From: CAYQUO01 sp964420835
Lineage (GTDB): Bacteria; Chloroflexota; Anaerolineae; Anaerolineales; Anaerolineaceae
DNA length: 64,000 nucleotides
NCBI GenBank assembly: GCA_964420835.1
Contig: CAYQUO010000012.1
Location: 1 to 64,000 of the forward strand
Direction: 5' to 3'
Numbering within the stretch: the first letter of the stretch is position 1; each line of letters opens with the position of its first letter. This document shows, piece by piece, positions 52,632 to 62,020 of this stretch. The translations under genes and the position numbers were made by a program. The notes below the pieces were generated by a model. That model saw only the letters and a list, made by a program, of their open reading frames with translations. It had not been told where the DNA came from and made no database searches.

Positions 52632-53186
52632 TTATAGTTTTGGCAGGATAATGGTTTCTTGCTTTTGATATTTTCCTTTCTTGTCAGCATAGGAAACCCG
52701 GCATTCTTCATCTGCCTCAAAAAACAGTACTTGGGCAATCCCTTCATTGGCATAAATTTTGGCCGGCAGGGGAGTTGTATTGGATATTTCCAAAGTAACA
52801 TACCCCTCCCATTCGGGTTCAAATGGCGTGACATTGACGATGATACCGCATCTGGCGTAAGTGCTTTTACCGAGACAAATTGTCAGAACACCCCTCGGAA
52901 TGCGAAAGTATTCCACAGTCCTGGCCAGTGCGAAAGAATTTGGTGGAATAACACATACATCCCCCTCATAATCAATCATCGATTTTGAGTCGAAATGTTT
53001 TGGGTCTACAATCGCAGAGAATACATTTGTAAAAATTTTAAATTCATTGGCGACTCGAATGTCATATCCGTATGATGAGACACCGTAAGATATTACACCG
53101 TCACGCACCTGTCCTGAAACATAAGGTTCAATCATTCGATGCTCAACTGCCATTTTTGTAATCCAATGATCCGGTTTTAAACCCAT
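52632..53186 (-). CDS. dcd: dCTP deaminase
   Basis: It deaminates dCTP to dUTP, or in the bifunctional form to dUMP, for thymidylate supply. The 184 residues show 'SSYGYDIRVANEF' near 37, 'CLGKSTYARCGIIVNVTPFEPEWEGYV' (in pieces) near 103-130 with the catalytic Glu in EPEWEG, and 'NEGIAQVLFFEAD' near 147. Its stop is followed by convergent xdhC. It begins 21 bases after capA and is probably the last gene of the ftcD-capA-dcd unit. Confidence 0.95.
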   Translation of the reverse strand: MGLKPDHWITKMAVEHRMIEPYVSGQVRDGVISYGVSSYGYDIRVANEFKIFTNVFSAIVDPKHFDSKSMIDYEGDVCVIPPNSFALARTVEYFRIPRGVLTICLGKSTYARCGIIVNVTPFEPEWEGYVTLEISNTTPLPAKIYANEGIAQVLFFEADEECRVSYADKKGKYQKQETIILPKL

Positions 53187-53207
53187 TGAAACCTCCGTTA
53201 TAGTGCA

Positions 53208-54887
53208 TTAAAATTCGGAACTCCATCCGCTTGCCAGAAATACTGTTGTAAGGACTTCCTTCCTTTCATCCACTGTCATGAGGCGTGGTCGAGCCATGTC
53301 CATGAACATGATCGTTATTAACTCGGTGTTAATGTACCTCCCCTTATAAAACACATGACGGTCTATAAATGCCTGGCGTGTGGGAAAACCAACCTTGTAT
53401 TGATCGAAGAATAAATTGCCAAGACCATAGTGGAGGAATGAATTACCAACGAACTCCATTCCTTGGGGTTGGTGTGCCTGGCTGCCACTTACGATCACTG
53501 CTCCCGCTTCCGCCATACCTTGAAAATCGGCCTGGAGAAATGGGCTAATTCCATAGTCATAGTATTCCAAGTGTTGGAATGTGACTATTGGTAAATATCC
53601 TGCGGTTGACAGCTCATTGATTTGTTGATGCATAAAATCAAAATCACATAATACGGCTCCAGGTGTGGTTTCCCCGGCTCCTGCATACCCAGGCCCTTTG
53701 GCATTGCATCCCAAAAAAGCGATATGGTTGCTGCCCAGATCCAGTTTTAAGGGTTTTCGACCATCTTCAAGATTTCTGCCTCCGCCGTAATACTTCATAT
53801 TGTTATTGGTGTAAAGCTCCAGGGTATACAACATTGCCTCACTACCCCAATCCTGAAAATGATCTCCGGAAAGCTCAACCACGTCCGTTCCAATATCAGA
53901 AAGGAGCTCAATATATTTTGGCTTGCTGCAAAATTGCAGGTTGTCCTCTCTGGGAAAAGGGGGAGGACAATTGATGGCGAACGGGACTTCATTGTTGATG
54001 TGGGTAATATCTGCATCGCGAAGGAAGTCTCGAATTTCCATGCCAGGATAAGTTAGGCCTTTTATTTCCATAACGCTTGCTGTTCCACGCACAAGTGCAG
54101 TCACACCTGTTATGATTACAGTGGATAGTTCATTTGGATCACGATTGGATAATTCACCCATTTCCGAGAGATCGAAAAAAGAGCTTTGGTCAGGCAGACC
54201 GGGAACTTTGTTCTTGGGATATACCAGTGATATGGGAAAGTTGAGTGCATAACGCCTGGCATTAAAATCTTTGTGTATTGGTGAGATCCCGTCCACAGAA
54301 ATCACCTTCCATACCGGCTCAATCTTATCGAACGGGAGGATTGCGAGCACATTTTTGTCCTTCCATGCAATGTCAGATAAAAAATGATCGTTAATTATCC
54401 GAATATTTTGTCCGTTAGGCGATCCCCAAACCTCAGAGAGGAAATCCCAAGTGTCCTTGGTCAGGTAAATCTTGTCAAATTGTGTTGTAGTTGGCTGGGT
54501 TGAGGACCAGAGACTAATAAGTTCGCTGATGGAAAGATCATCCAAAATTGTTGGAAAAGGTGCAACAACAACATAGGTCCAGTTACCGATCTCCAAATCT
54601 CCCGGTCCGGGTTGTATGACAGCGCAACCTGGAAATGTTTCAGTCGTAAGTTGATAATTATTGAATAATTTAAACTGCTGAATTATTTCATCCGGCAGAG
54701 ATTTGGACAGGCAGACGAGATGCCGGGCAGAAACAGGAACTTCGGTGGGTTGTGCTGTTACTTGAAGTGGAGTATTGAGAATGGTAGGCGAAATGCGATT
54801 TGAATTGGTGGCGCAACCAGAAAGTAATACGGATAAAAGAAGTAATAGGGTTGAATAGCCGAATCGGCTTAATGGTTTTGCGCTCAT
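53208..54887 (-). CDS. CapA-family lipoprotein (PGA_cap metallophosphatase fold)
   Basis: The 559-residue protein starts with a lipobox signal ('LLSGC', Cys 25). About 200 residues of a periplasmic solute-binding-like region follow, then the CapA domain at about 255-540: 'TGVTALVRG', 'ADITHINNEVPF', 'VVELSGDHFQDWG', 'IVTFQHLEYYDY' and 'GSQAHQPQGME'. CapA proteins take part in poly-gamma-glutamate capsule synthesis in Bacillus, but most homologs are uncharacterised, and capB and capC are absent here. The start overlaps ftcD by four bases. Confidence 0.85.
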   Translation of the reverse strand: MSAKPLSRFGYSTLLLLLSVLLSGCATNSNRISPTILNTPLQVTAQPTEVPVSARHLVCLSKSLPDEIIQQFKLFNNYQLTTETFPGCAVIQPGPGDLEIGNWTYVVVAPFPTILDDLSISELISLWSSTQPTTTQFDKIYLTKDTWDFLSEVWGSPNGQNIRIINDHFLSDIAWKDKNVLAILPFDKIEPVWKVISVDGISPIHKDFNARRYALNFPISLVYPKNKVPGLPDQSSFFDLSEMGELSNRDPNELSTVIITGVTALVRGTASVMEIKGLTYPGMEIRDFLRDADITHINNEVPFAINCPPPFPREDNLQFCSKPKYIELLSDIGTDVVELSGDHFQDWGSEAMLYTLELYTNNNMKYYGGGRNLEDGRKPLKLDLGSNHIAFLGCNAKGPGYAGAGETTPGAVLCDFDFMHQQINELSTAGYLPIVTFQHLEYYDYGISPFLQADFQGMAEAGAVIVSGSQAHQPQGMEFVGNSFLHYGLGNLFFDQYKVGFPTRQAFIDRHVFYKGRYINTELITIMFMDMARPRLMTVDERKEVLTTVFLASGWSSEF

Positions 54888-56440
54888 TTGGCAAGGATAT
54901 TATCCTGTCTCCTTGCTTCAAGAGATAAAGCCATTTGTTTCTTTAACTCTCCCGTTTTTATTTCAAGTTGAGTAATCATCGAATCAAACTTATCCATTGA
55001 TTCCCTTCGCTTTTCCAGGTCAAGATTAAGCCTTGAATTCGTTAAGGAAACCTGAATGGTGGAATTCGCCAGGTTAAAAGCGGCTGCGGCATCACCAATT
55101 AGAGAAAGTGGACATTTTCGAAGAACGTCCAATGCAAGTTCCATAATTAAGAATGATTTCTCGGCAATTTTTAATGGGATTTCGATAATCGGCGAGGTTT
55201 CAGGAGAATTAATTTGTAATACATTGTTTGATGTCTGTTTCTTCAGCTTCACTTCTTTTTTGGTCCTCAGCCATTCCTTAAATGCCTCTGCATCATCGTT
55301 TGCCAATGTTGACATTTTGGTCATTAATTCAGTTCCGGAAAGAATCCATTTATCGGCTTGTGCTTTAATGGTTTTATCCGATTTTCTATTGCTGATCTTC
55401 CCGATCTTTATGATCAGTGCAGCCGCAAAGGCTGCACTGATAGCAGCTGCATATTCTCCGGCGGGAACTGGCATTTCTGATGCGATCTGGTTGATCAATG
55501 TTGCTGTTTGAAGAATAGGGTCTGGAAAAAGTGGCTTGGACAATACAGCAAAGATTCGATTCTCCAGAATTTGCCGGGAACTAAAAATATCCAAGTACAG
55601 GTGCTTTGATCCTGCATCTATGATGGCATCTTGGGGAATTAAACCGACCAATTCCGCATGGTCGATTCTCGTTCCAATTTGGTCGGTAATAGTTTTTATT
55701 CCATCGATCACCTTTGATGGGGGGGTCTGGAAATGATTCGTTAAATTCATCGAGACTTGCGCCATGCCTTGAACGAGCAAGCCAATTGCTTTCACATGGG
55801 GCAACCCGCCAGACGACTGTCGAATTCTACGGGCAATATATTTGGCAACCTCAATGTCATTGGTCGATAAATAAACATTAAAGGCAATAAGAGGTAGGCG
55901 TGCCCCGATTACCGTTGCTCCGGCTTTTCCCAGCCTGGTGGGTCCATAATCCGGGTGACGGTCAGGATTTATCGAAATTTCCTTTTTTAGAACTTCATAT
56001 TGGCCTCGTCTTATGTTCTCAAGATTTTTCCGTTCTGGCCTCTTTGCTGCAAACTCATAAAGATAAACCGGAAGTTCCAGCTCATCGGCGACCTTTTGTG
56101 CCAGGCGATCTGCAATCTGGATACATTCATCCATGTCAATTCCCTGTATTGGGATGATGGGCACCACATCGGCTGCTCCTATTCTAGGATGTTGGCCCAC
56201 ATGGTGGTTCATATCGATTAACTCGCCCGCAATTTTTATACAATTGAACGCTGCGGTTTCAACTGCCCTGGGAGAACCAATAAAGGTTATAACCGTTCGG
56301 TTATGGTCGATGTCTGAATGTCGATCTAAAATGTAAACACCCGGTACGCTGGAAATGCTAGTTTCAATTGCAGATATAACTTTATGTTCTCCTGCCACAG
56401 AGAAATTCGGCACACATTCAACGATTGGAATAGATTTCAT
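54884..56440 (-). CDS. ftcD: Formiminotransferase-cyclodeaminase (fusion)
   Basis: It transfers the formimino group of formiminoglutamate, the end product of histidine breakdown, to THF and then releases ammonia to give methenyl-THF. Residues 1-300 are the transferase ('ECVPNFSVAGEH', 'DIDHNRTVITFIGSP', 'GQHPRIGAADVVP' with the catalytic His region). Residues about 320-515 are a cyclodeaminase ('PVPAGEYAAAISAAFAAAL' in pieces, 'NDDAEAFKEWL'). The 518-residue fusion resembles the mammalian enzyme. The other histidine-degradation genes are not in the window. It is the first gene of the ftcD-capA-dcd unit. Confidence 0.92.
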   Translation of the reverse strand: MKSIPIVECVPNFSVAGEHKVISAIETSISSVPGVYILDRHSDIDHNRTVITFIGSPRAVETAAFNCIKIAGELIDMNHHVGQHPRIGAADVVPIIPIQGIDMDECIQIADRLAQKVADELELPVYLYEFAAKRPERKNLENIRRGQYEVLKKEISINPDRHPDYGPTRLGKAGATVIGARLPLIAFNVYLSTNDIEVAKYIARRIRQSSGGLPHVKAIGLLVQGMAQVSMNLTNHFQTPPSKVIDGIKTITDQIGTRIDHAELVGLIPQDAIIDAGSKHLYLDIFSSRQILENRIFAVLSKPLFPDPILQTATLINQIASEMPVPAGEYAAAISAAFAAALIIKIGKISNRKSDKTIKAQADKWILSGTELMTKMSTLANDDAEAFKEWLRTKKEVKLKKQTSNNVLQINSPETSPIIEIPLKIAEKSFLIMELALDVLRKCPLSLIGDAAAAFNLANSTIQVSLTNSRLNLDLEKRRESMDKFDSMITQLEIKTGELKKQMALSLEARRQDNILAK

Positions 56441-56560
56441 AAACCCTCGATGAGCAATTGGGATATTATAATCTCAACAACAGCCTCATTTGGCTCATGC
56501 CTTTTATTGAAATTATGGACTCGGGTTGCTCTTCTTGGTTTTGTATGCGTGGAGGTTGCC

Positions 56561-57268
56561 ATGTGCGGAAGATTTACTTTAACAATAGATCCTTACGATC
56601 TTCGAGAACGCCTTGACCTTGGAGATATTCCACAGGACATGCAACCACGCTACAACATCTCTCCAGGAGAACTGGTGCCAGTAGTGAACGATGGGATAAC
56701 CCGAAATGTCCATTACATGTCCTGGGGCTTGGTTCCACATTGGTCAAAAGACAGAACCATTGGATATAAGATGATCAATGCCAGATCTGAAACATTGTCT
56801 GAAAAACCGGCATTTCGGGCATCCTTTGCAAACAAGCGATGTCTGATACTTGCGGACGGTTTTTATGAATGGAAAAAACCGGTGAGGAGTATGAATCAAT
56901 CGATCCCTTATTATGTAAGGTTGGTTGCCAACCAGCCATTTGCTTTTGCCGGTATTTGGGATCGCTGGAAGACGCAGGAAGGAGCTGACTTTTTATCATG
57001 TTCGATTATTACTTGCAGGGCAAATAATTATCTACAACCAATTCACGAAAGAATGCCATTAATCCTCGAAAAGAGCCAAATGGAATTATGGATCAACCAT
57101 GATGCTCCAATGAATGAATTGAACAGGTTGATGTCACCTTTGGATGATGCAAAATTGATCGCATATCCTGTTTCTACGATTGTCAACCGTCCAGGGAACA
57201 ACTCCCCGGATTGTATCGTTCCAACAAGAGATCGATTCTGGGTGCATCCAAATCATCTCTTAGAATAA
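56561..57268 (+). CDS. SRAP/YedK abasic-site DNA-protein crosslinking protein
   Basis: This 235-residue protein caps abasic sites in single-stranded DNA by a thiazolidine bond through Cys 2. I start at 56561 because the mature protein must begin Met-Cys-Gly-Arg ('MCGRFTLT') and a GGAGG ribosome site sits five bases upstream; the frame extends to 56384 but that part overlaps the ftcD start. Conserved 'RYNISPGE', 'MINARSETLSEKPAFR' with the active Asn, 'GFYEWKK' with the Glu, and 'HERMPLIL' with the His are present. It is divergent from ftcD. Confidence 0.94.
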   Translation: MCGRFTLTIDPYDLRERLDLGDIPQDMQPRYNISPGELVPVVNDGITRNVHYMSWGLVPHWSKDRTIGYKMINARSETLSEKPAFRASFANKRCLILADGFYEWKKPVRSMNQSIPYYVRLVANQPFAFAGIWDRWKTQEGADFLSCSIITCRANNYLQPIHERMPLILEKSQMELWINHDAPMNELNRLMSPLDDAKLIAYPVSTIVNRPGNNSPDCIVPTRDRFWVHPNHLLE

Positions 57269-57339
57269 TTTATAGGAAAAAATATGGAAATGGATAATTC
57301 CTATTACGGCATGGTAAAATGGTTGGCATTGAGTCCCAA

Positions 57340-57411
57340 GCCCGTATAGCTCAATGGATAGAGCGTTGGCCTCCGGAGCCAAAAATTAGGGTTCGAATCC
57401 CTATACGGGTA
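57340..57411 (+). tRNA. tRNA-Arg (anticodon CCG)
   Basis: Acceptor GCCCGTA pairs with TACGGGT (a terminal G-U), discriminator A. The anticodon stem TTGGC/GCCAA encloses CTCCGGA (anticodon CCG, reading CGG), and the T-arm AGGG/CCCT has TTCGAAT. CCA is not encoded. A TGGTAAAAT element 20 bases upstream may be its extended -10 box. Confidence 0.94.
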
Positions 57412-57419
57412 CACATGGG

Positions 57420-57454
57420 TCAGGATCCAATTGATTTTTGGGTCCTGAATTTTT
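57420..57454 (+). terminator. Terminator of tRNA-Arg
   Basis: A 9-bp stem (TCAGGATCC 57420-57428 with GGGTCCTGA 57440-57448, one G-U) followed by ATTTTT. It starts nine bases after the tRNA. Confidence 0.88.
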
Positions 57455-57479
57455 AATTACTTATTTCAACTCAAAACCT

Positions 57480-57485
57480 TATAAT
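57480..57485 (+). promoter_or_regulatory. -10 box of the YugP-like peptidase gene
   Basis: TATAAT 41 bases before the ATG at 57527, after the tRNA-Arg terminator. The -35 position (TTACTT, 17 bases upstream) matches consensus poorly. Confidence 0.5.
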
Positions 57486-57526
57486 GCTCGTATATCGCGA
57501 CAGGGAAATGAAAGGAGATCTTACTT

Positions 57527-58225
57527 ATGGGTGGTGGTTATTTTCTATACATTCTTTTTGGTCTTCCAGCCTTATTATTTGGATTATGGGCGCAATATAA
57601 AGTTCAAACAACCTACACCAAATATTCGAAAGTACGCAGCTACCTGGGGTTGACGGGTGCAGAAATCGGAAGAAGGATGTTGGACGCAAATGGCTTAGGA
57701 ATGATTCATATCGAGGAAGTTCCTGGCACCCTCACCGACCATTATGATCCATCCAAAAAGATGCTAAGGCTTAGTCCGCAGGTAGCAAGGGCAAACAGCC
57801 TGGCGGCAGCTGGTGTTGCGGCTCACGAGGCTGGACACGCACTGCAAGATTCAACAGGTTACGCCCCATTAAAAATTCGCTCATTCATGGTCCCAACTGT
57901 TCAGATTGGGAGTTGGCTGGGGCCAATCCTATTCATGGTGGGATTATTGATGTCATCGGTTTTTGGCACCCAGTTGGCTTGGTTTGGGCTTCTATTATTT
58001 TCTGCCACTACTCTATTTGCCCTGGTAACTTTGCCTGTAGAACTAGATGCCACACAGAGGGCAAAGGTCTGGCTGGCAAATTCGGGAACAATCCGTCAGG
58101 AAGAAATGATCGGAGTAAGTAAAGTGCTTGATGCAGCTGCTTTGACCTATGTTGCAGCAGCGGCCCAATCAATAAGCACGATTCTGTATTATGCGTTTCT
58201 TCTTCTAGGGCGACGGGATGATTAA
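57527..58225 (+). CDS. YugP-type membrane zinc metallopeptidase
   Basis: The 232-residue protein is a neutral zinc metallopeptidase of the YugP family. It has an N-terminal membrane helix (about 4-22), 'TGAEIGRRMLDANGL' near 45, 'LTDHYDPSKKMLRLS' near 67, the zinc motif HEAGH near 100-104, and two or three C-terminal helices, with 'PVELDATQRAKVWL' near 168 containing the third ligand candidate. It probably cuts membrane proteins. The AAAGGAGATCT ribosome site is the same as that of fhs. Confidence 0.92.
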   Translation: MGGGYFLYILFGLPALLFGLWAQYKVQTTYTKYSKVRSYLGLTGAEIGRRMLDANGLGMIHIEEVPGTLTDHYDPSKKMLRLSPQVARANSLAAAGVAAHEAGHALQDSTGYAPLKIRSFMVPTVQIGSWLGPILFMVGLLMSSVFGTQLAWFGLLLFSATTLFALVTLPVELDATQRAKVWLANSGTIRQEEMIGVSKVLDAAALTYVAAAAQSISTILYYAFLLLGRRDD

Positions 58226-58281
58226 TAAGTTTCAAAATAGTATTGAATTGCCTTCTAATAACCATTTTGAACAAATCAATC

Positions 58282-60486
58282 ATGAGCGTATTTAACCGAA
58301 GCCTTGCCATAACGTTATGTGTTCAAATACTTACTGCTTGCACTCCTGTTTCGCCAAAAACCTCCCTCGGCCCAAATAATGATGCATGGTTGGCATCACA
58401 TATTTTGTCATTTGATTCCATGGATTCGCTTCAGCCTGAAGCGGAAATAATTTGTGTTTATTACCGCAATCTTGGATCAACAATTGAAGTGCGTATAGAT
58501 TTTCTAGAATTGTTGCCAAATTCGCAAGTTGATTTCCTTTTACTGATGAGCCACTTAAAATTAAATCGGTTTGGTTTTCAGAAAGAACTTTCGACAGATG
58601 ACTGGGAAGTGATGATCAGGGGGAGGGATTTGTTGCATTGGGATATGGTCACTTCTGACGGCTATCAAATACAAGGGGGTATTCAAAAAGTTGTCGTCGA
58701 CATGGATCTGGACTATCTTGTAATAACTCTAAATTCAAATGCAATTTCTAGTCGAAAAGACCTTCTTCTAAAAACAATTACGATAGGGTCGGACACACAA
58801 TTGTTATACGATGAAACAGATTGGCTGTATGTGCGTGGTATTCCTGATGACAGACAAGCAAGGGTTTTATTGGTGTTCAAGGATACGCTCAATGCCAATA
58901 CACCCCGGCAATTAATCAGGCAGTGGGACGGGGCTCACTCTGGACCCTTTGGTCAAAGACATGGTTTGCGATATCTCTTGTTAGCGGTCTCAAAAACCGA
59001 AATTCCAATCGTGTTATTAGATTTAAATACTCCGATGAATCTTCTTAGCCTTGAACTTCTTGGACAGCTTCAATGGGTGATCAACCTGGAAAACAGAGGC
59101 CTGATATTATTGCCTGATGTGGCTTTCGGCGATCCGGAAGCTTCCGAGATTAGTTTGCAATACAGCCGATTGAATGGACTTAAACATGGCATGAAAATGA
59201 GCAAATTTGCCTCGATTCAGAAATCCTCATTTCCTCAGGATGATTATTCATATTATTTTGTAAATGAAACCCTCAAAGAGGGCGATTCATTATCAACAAA
59301 TGAAACACTTTCCTATAACCTGGAGGCGTTAATTGATATTTCCGGACTCACTTTCAAAGCGAAGCAATTATTAATTCTGGCAGCAATTGATGGCTCACAA
59401 TCCACCTACCTGGTAATGGGGGGTAGTGTCAGGAATACTGCATGGGCTGATGCAAAAGTATCTGGCACTATTTTTGAATATTTAAAATCACATCCATGGA
59501 TTAATGTACTTGATGCACATGAACTTGGTTTGTCCGTAAAATCCTCTTCCAGGTACCTACAAGTTTGGAAGAGTTCCAAAAATGCCGGCGAAAAAGATCA
59601 GTCGCAAAATGATGGTTATTCTTATTGGGAAAAATATTCGATACTCCAATCAAATCCAGCCAGAGATTTAATCTGGTCAAATTATCTAGCGTTAACAACC
59701 GATACTCAGGAATTGACTGAAGAGGTTTTTAAAAGACTCGAATCATCAAATGGTTATTGGATGAAAATTGCAGAATGGGCTGCATCACCAAGTGTTCAAT
59801 CTGAATGTTTCAACGATTATGCATCAGACCTTACGCCTATGTGCGTTCTCTCATCAAAATCATCCATACTACTGATTAATTCGAGCACAGCATCAATAGA
59901 GTATTCCATCGGAATTAACCAACTTCATGGGAAGAATGATTCCAATCCATCAAATCCCTTTAAAGTTATTTTTTTCCAGCATCCATTTTTTAGTGCTAAA
60001 ACACCCAGGAATGATGAAAATTCAGGAATTAATGGAATTGACTTAGAGTCTGGTGGAAAGGCACATTTTCTGATTAAAAATGATAAGAACACCATTCAAC
60101 TGGAGCGGGTTGGTGATGGGTGCAGAATTGATTACAAGTTGCAGGGTGAAAGGGTGGAAATTGGAATCAGCAATTGTCCAAAAATGGATTTAATTATTGA
60201 GAAAATTCCGGTCTTGGGGTATGTAGGCGATTTTCCTGATCTTTCAAACATAAATTCAACCACCGATCGTAATTTGGCGAATTCACTATTGTGTCCCACA
60301 ATATCAATAACAGGAACAGAATGGGAGGTGGAAGGAATTGAGGCCATTAAGGGTTTACTTCGCGAACCGGAAAATCCGGATATGGATTATCCACCTCTAT
60401 TTTTCTTGCCTTATGGAACTACTGTCTACCAATTGATGGAATCAAAATCCATAACAATAGGTTATAGCATGACATCCTGTTCCTAA
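58282..60486 (+). CDS. Large lipoprotein of unknown function
   Basis: I do not recognise this 734-residue protein. It has a signal peptide with lipobox 'LTAC' (Cys 20) and no further membrane helix, so it should be anchored outside. The sequence is mixed alpha/beta: 'IICVYYRNLGSTIEVRIDFLE' (in pieces) near 55-75, a strand-helix region 'IPIVLLDLNTP' and 'LENRGLILLPDVAFGDP' near 240-285 that could belong to a barrel, and 'FKAKQLLILAAIDGS'. I start at 58282 because the upstream Met at 58243 would spoil the signal peptide. It is 56 bases after the peptidase gene and may be co-transcribed. A glycan-active barrel is one possibility only. Confidence 0.65.
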   Translation: MSVFNRSLAITLCVQILTACTPVSPKTSLGPNNDAWLASHILSFDSMDSLQPEAEIICVYYRNLGSTIEVRIDFLELLPNSQVDFLLLMSHLKLNRFGFQKELSTDDWEVMIRGRDLLHWDMVTSDGYQIQGGIQKVVVDMDLDYLVITLNSNAISSRKDLLLKTITIGSDTQLLYDETDWLYVRGIPDDRQARVLLVFKDTLNANTPRQLIRQWDGAHSGPFGQRHGLRYLLLAVSKTEIPIVLLDLNTPMNLLSLELLGQLQWVINLENRGLILLPDVAFGDPEASEISLQYSRLNGLKHGMKMSKFASIQKSSFPQDDYSYYFVNETLKEGDSLSTNETLSYNLEALIDISGLTFKAKQLLILAAIDGSQSTYLVMGGSVRNTAWADAKVSGTIFEYLKSHPWINVLDAHELGLSVKSSSRYLQVWKSSKNAGEKDQSQNDGYSYWEKYSILQSNPARDLIWSNYLALTTDTQELTEEVFKRLESSNGYWMKIAEWAASPSVQSECFNDYASDLTPMCVLSSKSSILLINSSTASIEYSIGINQLHGKNDSNPSNPFKVIFFQHPFFSAKTPRNDENSGINGIDLESGGKAHFLIKNDKNTIQLERVGDGCRIDYKLQGERVEIGISNCPKMDLIIEKIPVLGYVGDFPDLSNINSTTDRNLANSLLCPTISITGTEWEVEGIEAIKGLLREPENPDMDYPPLFFLPYGTTVYQLMESKSITIGYSMTSCS

Positions 60487-60542
60487 ATAGGCACTATTCA
60501 ACGTATTAAGAGTACGAGACTGGGAGGCTGGGGAAATAATTG

Positions 60543-61550
60543 TTAAGATTGAATAAGGCTTCGCTTGAGCAGGTCCCTCATCGCAAACGCCCGAGACGCA
60601 CCGAGCGCAGTACAAGTTAACGGCTCATCTACCAGATATGCTGGTATCCCAAGAGACCTTGTCAAGTATTTATCTATACCTCGTAATAATGAAGTGCCTC
60701 CACATAAAGCAACACCTCGATCAATGATATCCGAAATTAATTCCGGAGGAGTTTTCTCAAGGACCCGTTTGGAAGCGGAAATGATTTCATTCAAGGTGTC
60801 TTGCAATGCTTCTACTATATCATCAGTGGATAAAGTTAAGGGCCGTGGTAGACCAGTCACCTGGTCCTGTCCCTGGACTTCCATGGTTTGCTGCTGGTCT
60901 TGCGGTAGCGCCGCACCAATCCGAATTTTCAATTGTTCAGCAGTTGGCTGGCCGATAATGATCCCAAATTTTCTTCGAACAAAGGAAATGATTGCCTCAT
61001 CCAGCCGCAAACCACCGGTACGGATTTTCTCAGCGGTTACGATGCCATTCATTGCCAGGATAGCAATTTGTGAGGTCCCTCCTCCCAGGGAGATGATCAT
61101 GTTCCCGGATGGAGTGCTGATTGGCAGGTCGACACCAATTGCTGCAGCCAATGGTTGTTGAATTAAAAAGACCTCACGGCTACCGGAACCCAACCCTGCT
61201 TCGTATGCTGCCCGAGTTTCAACGCTTGTGATGCCATATGGAATTGTAATCATCAGCCTGGGGCGAAAAAAAAGCATGGGCCCTGATACTTTTCGAATAA
61301 GGTAGCCAAGTAATATTTCCGTTATCTCATATTCTGCAATTACACCACTTTGCAGCGGGCGAATTACTTCTATCGAATCGGGCACTTTGCCATACATGTC
61401 TTTGGCTGCTTGCCCCCATTCGACCATTTTTTGCTCCTCGATCATCAGCGCTACCACAGTGGGTTCCTGTAAAAGAACCTGATTGTTCTCAACGATGGAG
61501 GTCGTGATCGTACCCAGGTCAATACCGAGTTCTCTAGTTAGCATTGCCAT
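60543..61550 (-). CDS. mreB: MreB-like rod-shape actin
   Basis: This 335-residue bacterial actin polymerises under the membrane and guides wall synthesis. The actin-fold motifs are 'GIDLGTITTSIV' at 9-20 (phosphate 1), 'MIISLGGGTSQIAIL' near 152 (phosphate 2) and 'GVALCGGTSLLRGI' near 281 (adenosine). The first phosphate loop has TITTS where most MreB have TANTL or TSNTL. It lies 33 bases after atpC and could be read from the ATP synthase operon; mreC and mreD do not follow. Confidence 0.88.
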   Translation of the reverse strand: MAMLTRELGIDLGTITTSIVENNQVLLQEPTVVALMIEEQKMVEWGQAAKDMYGKVPDSIEVIRPLQSGVIAEYEITEILLGYLIRKVSGPMLFFRPRLMITIPYGITSVETRAAYEAGLGSGSREVFLIQQPLAAAIGVDLPISTPSGNMIISLGGGTSQIAILAMNGIVTAEKIRTGGLRLDEAIISFVRRKFGIIIGQPTAEQLKIRIGAALPQDQQQTMEVQGQDQVTGLPRPLTLSTDDIVEALQDTLNEIISASKRVLEKTPPELISDIIDRGVALCGGTSLLRGIDKYLTRSLGIPAYLVDEPLTCTALGASRAFAMRDLLKRSLIQS

Positions 61551-61583
61551 AATGATATCCTCTATATTCCCTGGGTTTGCATA

Positions 61584-62018
61584 TTAATACTGCCGTTTTT
61601 CGCGATGAAAACGGTTGAAGGCGTTTATTCGCAAATTCGACCGATGAAGGGCTGCTTTCAATGTCAGGTATTGATCAGAATCTGGTGGGACACCTTTGGC
61701 CAATATTGCTTCAATACGCTTCTTTGCCTCTTCCGCTCTTTGCAAATTGATCTTTTCAACATCCTCTGCCGCATCAGCCAGGATTGTAACTTGGTCTGGT
61801 TGTACTTCTGCAACACCGCCAGAGACGGTGAAATAATTGTCTGATTGATTCAAGCGCACCGTGATAATTCCGGGCTGGAGTGCTGTTAGCAATGGAGAAT
61901 GATTTGGTAATATTCCCATGGCGCCAGCCGCCCCTGGTAACAATACAATATCCGCCTCACCAGAATAAACGACATGGTCTTGGGAAACGATTTCACACCG
62001 AATGGTCATTCCTTGCAT
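61584..62018 (-). CDS. atpC: ATP synthase epsilon subunit
   Basis: The 144-residue central-stalk subunit regulates rotation and couples F1 to Fo. 'CEIVSQDHVVYSGEADIVLLPG' (in pieces) near 8-30 and 'GILPNHSPLLTAL' are the beta-sandwich signature; 'AEEAKKRIEAIL' begins the C-terminal helices. The start could also be Met 4 (62009), which has better spacing from the AGGA ribosome site. The gene is two (or 11) bases after atpD. Confidence 0.94.
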   Translation of the reverse strand: MQGMTIRCEIVSQDHVVYSGEADIVLLPGAAGAMGILPNHSPLLTALQPGIITVRLNQSDNYFTVSGGVAEVQPDQVTILADAAEDVEKINLQRAEEAKKRIEAILAKGVPPDSDQYLTLKAALHRSNLRINAFNRFHREKRQY

Positions 62019-62020
62019 TC

